In this document: in pieces, positions 38,394 through 47,284 of the stretch | Layout of the letters: every line of letters begins with the position of its first letter | Position numbering within the stretch: the stretch's first letter is position 1 | Virus record (IMG/VR): IMGVR_UViG_3300025815_000010 | Coordinates: 1 to 64,000 of that record | DNA: 64,000 nt | Strand: one strand, 5' to 3' | Source: a virus | Made by a program: the position numbers and the translations under genes | Notes under the pieces: generated by a model | Databases searched by the model: none | What the model was told of the DNA's origin: nothing | Seen by the model: only the letters and a program-made list of their open reading frames with translations

Positions 38394-39284
38394 TCAAACC
38401 TTGATGTATCTTACTGGAATATCGATGCTGTAGCCCGTTGAAACTCCAGTGACCTTCACTGTTGAATCAATGTGCTTAACGCTTGTTGACCCAACAGTAG
38501 AGGTGCCACCAAGCCTAGTAAATAGGGTGTCGCTACCATTAATGTCGAGAGTAGCACTAATTCTAAACTCGACTCTAGTACCCCTACGGCCATTGATCGA
38601 TGAGCCGTCTGCTGTCAAATCATTGATTAGGGACACTGTTGAGCCAGCGCCGCCTTGAGAAATAAAATATGTTGCGACATTATCCTCGTCAACGAAGCTA
38701 GCTGGGATAGATGCGCCAGAACGGCTGACTAGCGTACCGAATCTGTTATCCATCTTAATCTCGTATTGGGTCTCTAGTAGATCGCCTGTGAGTGCTGCAA
38801 CTGCTAGATTTCCATTTGCATCTACACCTTGATCAATACGAATTGTTGTGGAGTTTGTTGAATTACTGTTCTCGCCGTAGATTACTCCGTCTCTCGTGGA
38901 GATATCGGAGCTTGTTTCGGTTGATTGATTAACAGCAACTAAGAAGGCATTCGTTGTCGAATCTCTTGTTGTGCCCTTCGTCTCAAAAAGCTCCAGAATA
39001 GGTAGATAGAGGAAATCATTCCGGCTCAGAGTAACAAGCTTATGATGCAGCTGGGAGCCTGGGCTGGTGAAGGCTTCAAGAACTGGCGTCTGTAGGATCT
39101 CTAGATCATAATAAGCAGAACCGCTTGTATGAGCCGGATCATATAGTCTATAATTAATCTCATCATCGCCGAGGGCAAACTTTGAAATATTGAAAGTTCC
39201 GTCTCCTCTAGCTAATCTACGTCTTCCTGCATCGGTAAGGACAGCATCTAGAATGATGTCGCCACTGTTATCCAAAAAAGCCAT
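38394..39284 (-). CDS. Virion structural protein, conserved N-terminus
   Basis: A 296-aa protein starting MAFLDNSGDIILDAVLTDAG followed by RRRLARGDGTFNISKFALGD and DEINYRLYDP. This N-terminal pattern is familiar from structural proteins of many T4-type and marine myoviruses. The rest is beta-rich with Ser/Thr/Asn-rich loops and ends with GYSIDIPVRYIKV. No enzyme motif is visible. It is followed by the paralog pair and preceded by a weak promoter-like motif. Likely a tail or baseplate-associated component, but I cannot say which. Confidence 0.65.
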   Translation of the reverse strand: MAFLDNSGDIILDAVLTDAGRRRLARGDGTFNISKFALGDDEINYRLYDPAHTSGSAYYDLEILQTPVLEAFTSPGSQLHHKLVTLSRNDFLYLPILELFETKGTTRDSTTNAFLVAVNQSTETSSDISTRDGVIYGENSNSTNSTTIRIDQGVDANGNLAVAALTGDLLETQYEIKMDNRFGTLVSRSGASIPASFVDEDNVATYFISQGGAGSTVSLINDLTADGSSINGRRGTRVEFRISATLDINGSDTLFTRLGGTSTVGSTSVKHIDSTVKVTGVSTGYSIDIPVRYIKV

Positions 39285-39303
39285 TTTCGTTCCTCTCTAA
39301 AAT

Positions 39304-39315
39304 TTAAATAGTTCG
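39304..39315 (-). promoter_or_regulatory. Weak promoter-like motif upstream of 296-aa structural gene
   Basis: Reads CGAACTATTTAA on the minus strand, 8 of 12 matches, ending 20 nt before the ATG. Close by is AATAG-AAA-CTATT, a small inverted repeat. Only weakly supported. Confidence 0.2.
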
Positions 39316-39334
39316 CTATATGAATAGTTTCTAT

Positions 39335-42300
39335 TTATGAAGTTGGTTTTCTCAAATCTTCTTTGTTAAATGTTAGATTAAAGTCTATCTTTTTTCCTGT
39401 CTTTTTTGAGGTAAGACGTATCTTAAATGTCTTATCCCATATTCTATCTTCTTCCTCTATATAGTCTGCCCCCAACTGAACGTCGGGGATATCACTTGGG
39501 TCGGTAAAGTCAGTATTGGATGAAACATCTGCCGTAACCTGATCTAGTGTTGGTATGATTTCCATAAACTTCATTAGATCAACGGAAGATACTTCATTAT
39601 TAATGTAAGGAAACTCATGAGGTTTAACGAGAAGATAAACAGCGCCGCCATCGTCTACTAGCTCAACTTCATAAACAATTGTTGGATTAGAGAAGTTTCC
39701 GTGGTAGTCAACAGACCTAAATGTATACCAGTATTTAACATTTGGCTGTAGCTTCTCTTGGTGTGCTATAGACGTTGCTCTAACAATCTTATTGTTTGCT
39801 GGTATCCTTGTTGACACCGTGTTACGTAGTTTTCCTGCGAAGTCGGAGTAACTTGTAGGCGGGCTGTCTGTTCTGAATATCTGGAAGAAAGAAGTCGCAT
39901 CATCTTGTGAAAATTCGATTGCTTCTCCAGCGGATTTGCCTTGAGCCTCCACATGCCTATTAAACAGTTGCGCTTCTCCCTCTTCAATTGGTATCGGAAC
40001 CTGCTCGACCGTTATGTTTGTAGATGCAAAACTAAACAACAATGTATCGTTAATTGCCCTATAGGGCGTAATTGTGACCTCTGGTGGAGGTGGAGGCTTT
40101 GAAAGAACAGAGGTTGTTGTAGTCATATACGGAACCTCTACAATCTCAACTACTGGTGTCATAACAATTTCATACTCTGCCTCGTAACCGTTCAGTTCTA
40201 CAGTGCTTGCACCGGCTCCAGGCTCGACCTTTTCAATAGAGCTTCCATAATATATAATATTATCATTTCCAGCTGCTTCTTGATCCATGAGGTTATCCGG
40301 CGAATAGGATGATAGTTGCTCGAAACCAGTAATAGGAGTCCCGTAAATGCTGTATGAATTTACGCCAGCCCAATCAGGTGTCAAAAGGGGGCCATAGTTA
40401 TTAACAAGGAAGACATGATGAGATGGAGGAAAACCTTGAACAGCGCCAAAAATGACAAGAGGATTATCACTACTCGTAGGCGCTCTAAATCTAAATATTT
40501 TATTATCAAATGCACCAAACCATAACTTTAGCCAATCTCTAACAGTAAAGTCTGATGGGTCTAGCGTTGGTAGCGAGATGGGGTTTCCTGTAAGACGCGC
40601 AGCCAATAAAAACGCGGAGGCGACTGAGGAATCCACAGGCGTGTCGGAAGTAACTCTATAATCATCCGACCAAGGAATATTACCAAACAGTTCTCTCCAT
40701 GAAGGTACACCACCATTAGCTGGCGAATGGTCTCCAAGAAAGGTATTCACCACGAGCGGCTGACCGGTGGCAGGCTTCAAGTTCCATGAAGTTTCCAATA
40801 TTTCATTTAGTCTTCCAATTGATAGAAAATATGCGTTCTCAGAACTAAACCCTGGAGCATCTTCAACCGAGTCTCCTAGGGTGTAGTTGTACGTTGGATC
40901 GTACAGATTTGCGTATACCGCCCAAGCAGGGTCACTAGTTAATGGTATCTCTGCTATGGCTTTTTCCCAATCTTCAAATAGATTAGCAAATCCTGCCCAT
41001 TTAACGATGTATCCAATAATGATTCCGTCCGCATCTAAAACAGTTTCAACAATTGATGCTTTTGGCTCGCCACCATCGGATTGCTCATACTTGTACTTTA
41101 AACCAAATACATACTTAAAAGCGCTAACCTTATAAGTGTATTCCTGCCCGTACTTCACTTGGGAATCAACATAATTGATTTTTGATGCTGGGGATCCAAT
41201 CCCTTGTGCCGGAATCCATATGTCTTGAATTGGATCTACGTTTGTATTTCTACCAACATATTTTGCAACCCTGTACATAACAGTTTCATTGTGTGCTGTT
41301 TTGCCATCTTCAAAAGATTCCTTATACAATCTACCAAAATAGTTTCCACCCTCTGTCGTGTTGAAAGAAAGATTAGCTTGGCTTGAAAGGCCCTCTGGTC
41401 CTCCCGCTCCATACTCACTAGGTGAAAGTATGCCAGGCTCGTAGGAAAGCTGTGTGGTTTGTAATATTGAATTATCTATCAAGACCGCTTCAAGAAAGTT
41501 TGGCCCGTCTACAGTTGGGTCTTCTTTAAGGGCTAGAGCCAATCTCGTTTGCCCAGAAGAGAGCACAGAAGAATTAAAATCGACAAAAAGCTTTTTCGTA
41601 TCATCAAAAGTATCTTGAGGGCTATCCTTTGGAACACCATTTGCTGAATCTCTGTGATAGGTTATGGCAGCATTAAATGAATTAAAACTACCATTCTCAA
41701 AACCAGTTGAAGAAAGTAAGTAATTGTGCAAAGGCGGAGAAACAGATAACCTCTCTTGTTGTGCGTTTGCAGAGTCAAAGAATGTTTTCTCTTCAAAAGC
41801 ATACCGAGGATCACCATTTGTCGCAATCGCTGGGTCTACATAATCTTTGTCGTATACTCCAGCTATGTGTGAACCAAAAGAAGCATATAAAAGATTGGTT
41901 GCCAATTCGCCCGCAATTGGCCTTACTAGCCGTCCGTCTAATGTAACAAATTCTGGATAAGTCTCCGTTTGAAAATATACAGAGTTGTAAAATGGAATCT
42001 TATTTTCTGTTGGGAATATATCTATAATTTCTGGGCTGCTTAATAAAACAGATGTCTGAAAAGAGAAAATAATATTCTTTGCTTTTGTTTCAAGAGAACT
42101 TTGTTCTTCGGACTCCAAATCAATATAGATTTCTGGCCACTGCTTATAATAATTTGTATATTTAATGTCTAATGTTTTGTCCAGATCTGAAAGTAAAAAC
42201 TCTTCCAAGCTCAGGCCAGATGTATCAAATTCATCTTGCAGATATGAATCAGAAAACAATCCTTGTTTTATGATAACATCTTCTTCAATTCCGCCATAAA

Positions 42301-43012
42301 GTAAGGTATGATCTTTCATATCTTGGTACACTTCGTATGTTCCAAGCCCCGCCGACCCGATTGAAATACTAGGTAAATAAGTTGGTGTAGTAAACTGAGG
42401 GCTTCCAGACGCATCTTCGAAGGTAGCCTCATCGCCAAGCCTTTCGATTAAAGAAATATTATAATAGTTTGGAAGTATTTCTTCCCTAACATTAGTTATC
42501 GAACCCTCATATTCTTCAATTAAATAATTATATGATGAAGAAGATTCATTATCCGAGCCAAGCTCAGGCATCTCGTATTGAAAAGTTCTATCATAAAAGC
42601 GTCCATCACCATCTGTGGGGTTTTGAAAAATGTATTCAATATCTGATTTAAAGACATTAATTGATGAATAATTAATGCTATCACCAGTCACCTTTAGTTT
42701 TAACTTTGCAATTCCAGTGGAAGCATCCCTAGATAAACCCATAAACAATTCTGGATTTTGAGGAACAGTCTCCGTGCTTTCTTTTCTCTTAACGACTACA
42801 GATCTAGCTGATTCTCCGGGGCTTCTCGGTGGTAAATTTAATTCTGTAGGATCTGCATAACGGACTCCAGGCGAAGTAGGGTCAAAAGTTAATCTCTTTG
42901 CTTCGGGATTCCAATTCCCGTCGATAAGATAGTGTTGGCCCATCAATAATCTAAAGTTATCCCTAATCGTAGTTGGGTAAACATCTGGGCTGATGTATTT
43001 TTTAGTAGCCAC
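39335..43012 (-). CDS. Large virion structural protein (1225 aa)
   Basis: A 1225-aa protein starting at GTG with GAGGAGG upstream. The N-terminus MATKKYISPDVYPTTIRDNF and LLMGQHYLIDGNWNPE shows a short conserved head. The C-terminal quarter looks like a fibronectin-like fold (KYWYTFRSVDYHGNFSNPTI), with EVPYMTTTTSVLSKPPPPP before it, and ends with a basic charged tail (IRLTSKKTGKKIDFNLTFNK). The middle is large and beta-rich without recognisable enzyme motifs. It overlaps the neighbouring 1048-aa gene by 11 nt. A baseplate or fibre-network role is likely from context but not shown. Confidence 0.6.
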   Translation of the reverse strand: MATKKYISPDVYPTTIRDNFRLLMGQHYLIDGNWNPEAKRLTFDPTSPGVRYADPTELNLPPRSPGESARSVVVKRKESTETVPQNPELFMGLSRDASTGIAKLKLKVTGDSINYSSINVFKSDIEYIFQNPTDGDGRFYDRTFQYEMPELGSDNESSSSYNYLIEEYEGSITNVREEILPNYYNISLIERLGDEATFEDASGSPQFTTPTYLPSISIGSAGLGTYEVYQDMKDHTLLYGGIEEDVIIKQGLFSDSYLQDEFDTSGLSLEEFLLSDLDKTLDIKYTNYYKQWPEIYIDLESEEQSSLETKAKNIIFSFQTSVLLSSPEIIDIFPTENKIPFYNSVYFQTETYPEFVTLDGRLVRPIAGELATNLLYASFGSHIAGVYDKDYVDPAIATNGDPRYAFEEKTFFDSANAQQERLSVSPPLHNYLLSSTGFENGSFNSFNAAITYHRDSANGVPKDSPQDTFDDTKKLFVDFNSSVLSSGQTRLALALKEDPTVDGPNFLEAVLIDNSILQTTQLSYEPGILSPSEYGAGGPEGLSSQANLSFNTTEGGNYFGRLYKESFEDGKTAHNETVMYRVAKYVGRNTNVDPIQDIWIPAQGIGSPASKINYVDSQVKYGQEYTYKVSAFKYVFGLKYKYEQSDGGEPKASIVETVLDADGIIIGYIVKWAGFANLFEDWEKAIAEIPLTSDPAWAVYANLYDPTYNYTLGDSVEDAPGFSSENAYFLSIGRLNEILETSWNLKPATGQPLVVNTFLGDHSPANGGVPSWRELFGNIPWSDDYRVTSDTPVDSSVASAFLLAARLTGNPISLPTLDPSDFTVRDWLKLWFGAFDNKIFRFRAPTSSDNPLVIFGAVQGFPPSHHVFLVNNYGPLLTPDWAGVNSYSIYGTPITGFEQLSSYSPDNLMDQEAAGNDNIIYYGSSIEKVEPGAGASTVELNGYEAEYEIVMTPVVEIVEVPYMTTTTSVLSKPPPPPEVTITPYRAINDTLLFSFASTNITVEQVPIPIEEGEAQLFNRHVEAQGKSAGEAIEFSQDDATSFFQIFRTDSPPTSYSDFAGKLRNTVSTRIPANNKIVRATSIAHQEKLQPNVKYWYTFRSVDYHGNFSNPTIVYEVELVDDGGAVYLLVKPHEFPYINNEVSSVDLMKFMEIIPTLDQVTADVSSNTDFTDPSDIPDVQLGADYIEEEDRIWDKTFKIRLTSKKTGKKIDFNLTFNKEDLRKPTS

Positions 43013-46000
43013 TTGAGCCTCCTCTAGTTAAAGTAGTCGCTTGTGAATTACTTTGTACCGTTTCCGTGGAATTAGATTCTGGCAAATCCCTTCTGCGTAT
43101 AAAATAACCCTGCTGTTGTTCGGAAGTTGGGACAGGAGTAGCCTCAACAGTAACAGTTGGCAATGCTTCTGGTGTCGGCACAACAGGCTTTGGAGGAATA
43201 ATTTCATCCGTTATGACAGTCTGCGGCTCTGGCTCTACATCCAACACCGGAGGGTCTTTCGTGTCTTGTGGATCTGGGGCTGGAATTTCAATATCTTCAC
43301 ATTCACCAGTTTCTGAGTTATATCTTTGACCTTCGCCACATGGGTCTTCTGTGACTACTGGCTTGTCTGGGATAGTTTCTTGCGGAATCTCCCTATCATC
43401 ACAAGGGTCATCTTCCTTAAGTTTTTCTTCTGGGACTGTCTCGCCACTCGTTTCGATAATTCCCAAAGAATCACTAATCTGTTGATTATCTGGTGTAGTG
43501 CCGCCTGCTGTTTCTTCCTTTTCTATAACAAAAACAACCTGTTCTGCTGAAACGGGGATCGTCATACTGTAGATTGGCTTCATCCCCTCATCGAATCCAG
43601 TAATATATTTTACAGAAGCAATTGTTTTTTCTAACACTTCTTCTTCTTTTATTTCTATTTCTTCAAGCTTCGGGTCTAACTGCTGTTCCTCTTTAGCTCT
43701 AGCCATCCTCATACGACGTCGAATCCTTAAATGTCTCCTTGGTAACGAGTCTTTTCTGTCGATAGGAGGCTCTTCTGTCTGCCGTATTTCTTTGGACAGC
43801 AGCTTATCTTTAAGCTCTTGCTCTTTAGGGTCTTCTACACTATATGCTTCTTCGGTCTTTTCTCCACCAGTCTTAGTTTGGAAATTTCTTCCTTCTCCAA
43901 AATACTTTGCAGAGTCACCAGACTGTTCTTTCTTCTTTCTTCTCAGCCTTCTGTTCTGGATCCTAACACCCATACCCGCCAAAACATCATCAACCGTGCC
44001 ATCGCTATACTCCGTTGATACCTCATCTGTCCTTAGTGCGCTAAGAGCTTTCTCGTAAGAGCCTGCTAGCGCTCTAGATAACACTATATCTTCTTCTTTA
44101 GTCTCAACAACAGTTGGCGTTAGTGAAGAATTATAGACTTTTCTAAAACCTTTTAAATCTTCATTAGTTATTTGCCTTTCATTCTTGCCTACGATTTCTG
44201 GGAAGAACTTATTAGCTTCTATGTTGAACCGGTTAACTAAACTATTTCTATTGATTCTAGGAAGCCTGCCGGGACTCTTAGTTAGTGCGCCCCTCATATA
44301 GCTCAAGTATACCTTGCTCCTAGAGTGCTTTGAAGCCCTCCACGGCTTCTCGGCGAAGTCCCTACTACTTCTTAGTCTATCGCTCTTCTGAGGCTTGTTC
44401 CTGCCCCCAGAAGACCTAGAGGTGTTCTCTGCTACAGATACTTCATGCTTGCTCAAGGATGTGATGAGGGCGTCTAGAAGTTCAATATATTTTTCAACTC
44501 CTGCCAAGTTACCAGTTGAAGGATAAAGCGTTTTTTGTAGTTGCTTCTTTTGTCTTCTAGGTATCTTGCGACCAAGCAATTCCTCTAAAGCACTAAAATA
44601 TAACATAGGAGAAGTTCTCCATGGTAAATTTGCAGCTTTGTTTGCGTTGCCTTTTGTTTTTATATCCAGATTGTAAATCTTTTTTAGGTATGAAAGATAT
44701 TCATGACTGAACTGGCCTGTCTGGGAATTAAAGTTAGATGGACTCTTTGCTTCTTCATAGTACGACATAATAATTTTTCTCGCTCTACGCAAGGAGTTAA
44801 GTCGCATATTGACAAACTTTTTAGTAGGATCTGTCACATCAATTTCGACACCGTATTTATAAGTGCCGTTTGTTAACTCCGACGCTTCAGCATCTACAAA
44901 AGAGAAAGCCTTTTTAGTACCAAGGCCAGAAATCCTTAATTGCTCAAAATATCCAATTGTCTTTTCACTTATTTCATCACCGTCTTCATCAATAATATTC
45001 TTTGCTGTTGCGACATTTCCAGCTTGCAAACTAGAATCAGAACTTGATACAACAACTGTTCTCTCCGGTGCCCTTGATTTTACTATTCTGGACTCCTTTG
45101 AGTAGCCGCCCTCAAAGTCATAAATCTTGTCTCTATAAATTGTTATGTTATTGATCCTTGCGAGGGACATAATTTTTTTTCTGTTTCTCAAGTTCATAAG
45201 CTGGTTATATTCCGAGTTCTGACGTAAGAAGCTCTCTAGATCAAAGGCAAACATGCCCCTAACGATACCAGTAGAGTCTCCACTAAGGAATATGTCTGAA
45301 TATATTTTTGTTGGTGTCTGCTGCGAAGTTAATGCAACCTGCTCTTGCAGTCCCTTCATCCGGCCAAATATTCTAAAATCTCTTACTATGTTTTCATGTT
45401 CTACGACTGTAAGTTTTCCATGTGGCTGGTCTGTATGTCTGGCCCCTTCCATGAAGCCCAAGGTTGGATGCCTATGCACAGGACCTTTCCATATACTTCC
45501 ATCTCTAGAGTAGAATGTATAAGACGTGAAATTTGTTCTGCCATTTGACATAGCCTTTTGTGATGTTCTCCTACCATATAACCCTAGCGGCTCAAACGCA
45601 GGGAACACTGTAAAGCCAACAAACTCAGACTCTAGCAGGAAAACTCTTTTTAGTTTTATCGTACAAAGGGTATCATTGTGTTCGGATAGCTGCCTAACAG
45701 CATAATCTTTAAGTAACTTATTTGTTGGGAATGAGAGCGTTTTCTCTTTTATATGCTTTTTAAATCTTTTTGGGATAGATTTGATCGACGTAACATTTGA
45801 ACTTTTTATGTAATCAAATGCTGCACTAGAAGTTGCGCACAGCACCTTGACAGTTAGGGAAGCTAGAATAGGTGGGTTGTACCAATGTGGATTTGCGAGC
45901 AAGTCATTCAAGGAAACTGTAATTGTTGCGGCTACAGCTTCCTTTTCGTTAGCATCTAATCTTCTGGTGCCGCTAGACAATCTGTTGTTTCCATATACAT

Positions 46001-46148
46001 TTTTTACAAATTCTGGTCTGTCAACATCATTTGTGAGTAAATCCTCGCTTCGTAAAGAAGTGGGATCACCCAATACAATAGAGTCAATGAAAACATAAGG
46101 AAGTCTTTCACCAACTAATTTTCTTAAAACTTCGTTTCTTGAAAGCAT
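43002..46148 (-). CDS. Large virion structural protein (1048 aa) with acidic Cys-containing tail
   Basis: A 1048-aa protein. The N-terminal 300 residues are globular (MLSRNEVLRKLVGERLPYVF, AFEPLGLYGRRTSQKAMSNG). The middle is basic with Arg/Lys-rich segments and coiled-coil-prone helices (KLEEIEIKEEEVLEKTIAS). The last 200 residues are Pro/Glu/Asp-rich and include two Cys motifs, EDDPCDDREIPQE and TEDPCGEGQRYNSETGECED. The latter looks like a small disulfide-stabilised repeat. A related DPC motif occurs at the end of the next protein (DLDDPCSDKPGTVY). No signal peptide. Particle role inferred from neighbours. I do not recognise the family. Confidence 0.6.
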   Translation of the reverse strand: MLSRNEVLRKLVGERLPYVFIDSIVLGDPTSLRSEDLLTNDVDRPEFVKNVYGNNRLSSGTRRLDANEKEAVAATITVSLNDLLANPHWYNPPILASLTVKVLCATSSAAFDYIKSSNVTSIKSIPKRFKKHIKEKTLSFPTNKLLKDYAVRQLSEHNDTLCTIKLKRVFLLESEFVGFTVFPAFEPLGLYGRRTSQKAMSNGRTNFTSYTFYSRDGSIWKGPVHRHPTLGFMEGARHTDQPHGKLTVVEHENIVRDFRIFGRMKGLQEQVALTSQQTPTKIYSDIFLSGDSTGIVRGMFAFDLESFLRQNSEYNQLMNLRNRKKIMSLARINNITIYRDKIYDFEGGYSKESRIVKSRAPERTVVVSSSDSSLQAGNVATAKNIIDEDGDEISEKTIGYFEQLRISGLGTKKAFSFVDAEASELTNGTYKYGVEIDVTDPTKKFVNMRLNSLRRARKIIMSYYEEAKSPSNFNSQTGQFSHEYLSYLKKIYNLDIKTKGNANKAANLPWRTSPMLYFSALEELLGRKIPRRQKKQLQKTLYPSTGNLAGVEKYIELLDALITSLSKHEVSVAENTSRSSGGRNKPQKSDRLRSSRDFAEKPWRASKHSRSKVYLSYMRGALTKSPGRLPRINRNSLVNRFNIEANKFFPEIVGKNERQITNEDLKGFRKVYNSSLTPTVVETKEEDIVLSRALAGSYEKALSALRTDEVSTEYSDGTVDDVLAGMGVRIQNRRLRRKKKEQSGDSAKYFGEGRNFQTKTGGEKTEEAYSVEDPKEQELKDKLLSKEIRQTEEPPIDRKDSLPRRHLRIRRRMRMARAKEEQQLDPKLEEIEIKEEEVLEKTIASVKYITGFDEGMKPIYSMTIPVSAEQVVFVIEKEETAGGTTPDNQQISDSLGIIETSGETVPEEKLKEDDPCDDREIPQETIPDKPVVTEDPCGEGQRYNSETGECEDIEIPAPDPQDTKDPPVLDVEPEPQTVITDEIIPPKPVVPTPEALPTVTVEATPVPTSEQQQGYFIRRRDLPESNSTETVQSNSQATTLTRGGSSGY

Positions 46149-47284
46149 TAATATACGGTTCCAGGCTTATCGCTGCAAGGATCATCCAAGTCTGGGCAAG
46201 GCTCGGATACTGCATCTGTACTGTAAATATCTACCAGTGCAATATTTTTCACATCTTCGCATTCAAAATCAACATTGATGTATCTGCCATCTTTCTTATT
46301 CTCTTCGATTGATGAGCAGATAAGCTGGCTATTAATCTGCTTATCAACATATATGTTGAAATAATATTCAACATTATCAGGTGTTATTGGTTCATTTGAC
46401 GTTATGATTTCATCATCATCTAATAGAATTCCATCTTGAATATTAGATGGTCTTCTCCTAAACTTTAAAGGCTTTAGTCTTTCTACGAGAGAAGCCTCTA
46501 GTCCAGCAACACTTTCCGTAGTTACCTCAAACACTTCAATTTCAAAATTATCTTTGGTAAATTCTGAATTTAATTCTTTAACTTGACAAAGTAATATTTC
46601 AGGATCAATATCCAGTATCTCTCCATTCTCAAACTGGATCGCCAGTTCAGTATCCGATATGAAATCTCTGTTTGTTATAGTATCTATTTTGTAGGTCAGG
46701 TCTACATTGATTTGTGGAATATCAAGCGTTGGCCTTGTAGAGCTAGAAAACGTATCTGTAGAGGAAGCTATCTCTCCACGCAGAAGTGTGATTGACCAAG
46801 CTGGAGCTTTCGTTGTCAGCTTATCAGTTGTGCCAAGCGCATATTGAGGACCATAATAATCTCTGTCAAATGCACTAGTATCTGATAAAGACTTTAGGTT
46901 TTCTTTTGCTTGTTCTATCTCTGCTGGTAGCTCTAAGCTAAGCTTGGGTGACAGCACTGGTCCAGTGTTAGCCCCCCCTGGGGACGGAGAAGTTCCTGCA
47001 ACTCTCAACCTAGTCGTCAATAAGCCTGTTTTATGAAAAACATTTCTATCAGAAAAAACTGTTTGTGTTGCAAGTTGCGGAGTATCTTCTTGAATTCTGG
47101 GTTCTATAGAATTCTGCTCTCTTTCGGGAGACTCGTTTGGTCTACCATACTGACTCTCATAAAGAATATTGTCGTCAAAAAACGCATAGTATTCTGGCTT
47201 TAGTCGCCCTACCGACAATAAGTATTCACCATAAGGAGTTAGGACCGTATCTAAAACTTCTTCTTTTTTATCTAGAAATTTCAT
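46148..47284 (-). CDS. Virion structural protein (378 aa), unknown
   Basis: A 378-aa protein starting MKFLDKKEEVLDTVLTPYGE, then YLLSVGRLKPEYYAFFDDN, an N-terminal pattern I associate with structural proteins of large myoviruses. The rest is mixed, with an acidic C-terminus (EPCPDLDDPCSDKPGTVY) carrying two Cys. Its start overlaps the stop of the 2806-aa gene (ATGA) and its end overlaps the next start (TAATG), so it is part of a single translational chain of giant structural proteins. Exact function not visible. Confidence 0.6.
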   Translation of the reverse strand: MKFLDKKEEVLDTVLTPYGEYLLSVGRLKPEYYAFFDDNILYESQYGRPNESPEREQNSIEPRIQEDTPQLATQTVFSDRNVFHKTGLLTTRLRVAGTSPSPGGANTGPVLSPKLSLELPAEIEQAKENLKSLSDTSAFDRDYYGPQYALGTTDKLTTKAPAWSITLLRGEIASSTDTFSSSTRPTLDIPQINVDLTYKIDTITNRDFISDTELAIQFENGEILDIDPEILLCQVKELNSEFTKDNFEIEVFEVTTESVAGLEASLVERLKPLKFRRRPSNIQDGILLDDDEIITSNEPITPDNVEYYFNIYVDKQINSQLICSSIEENKKDGRYINVDFECEDVKNIALVDIYSTDAVSEPCPDLDDPCSDKPGTVY

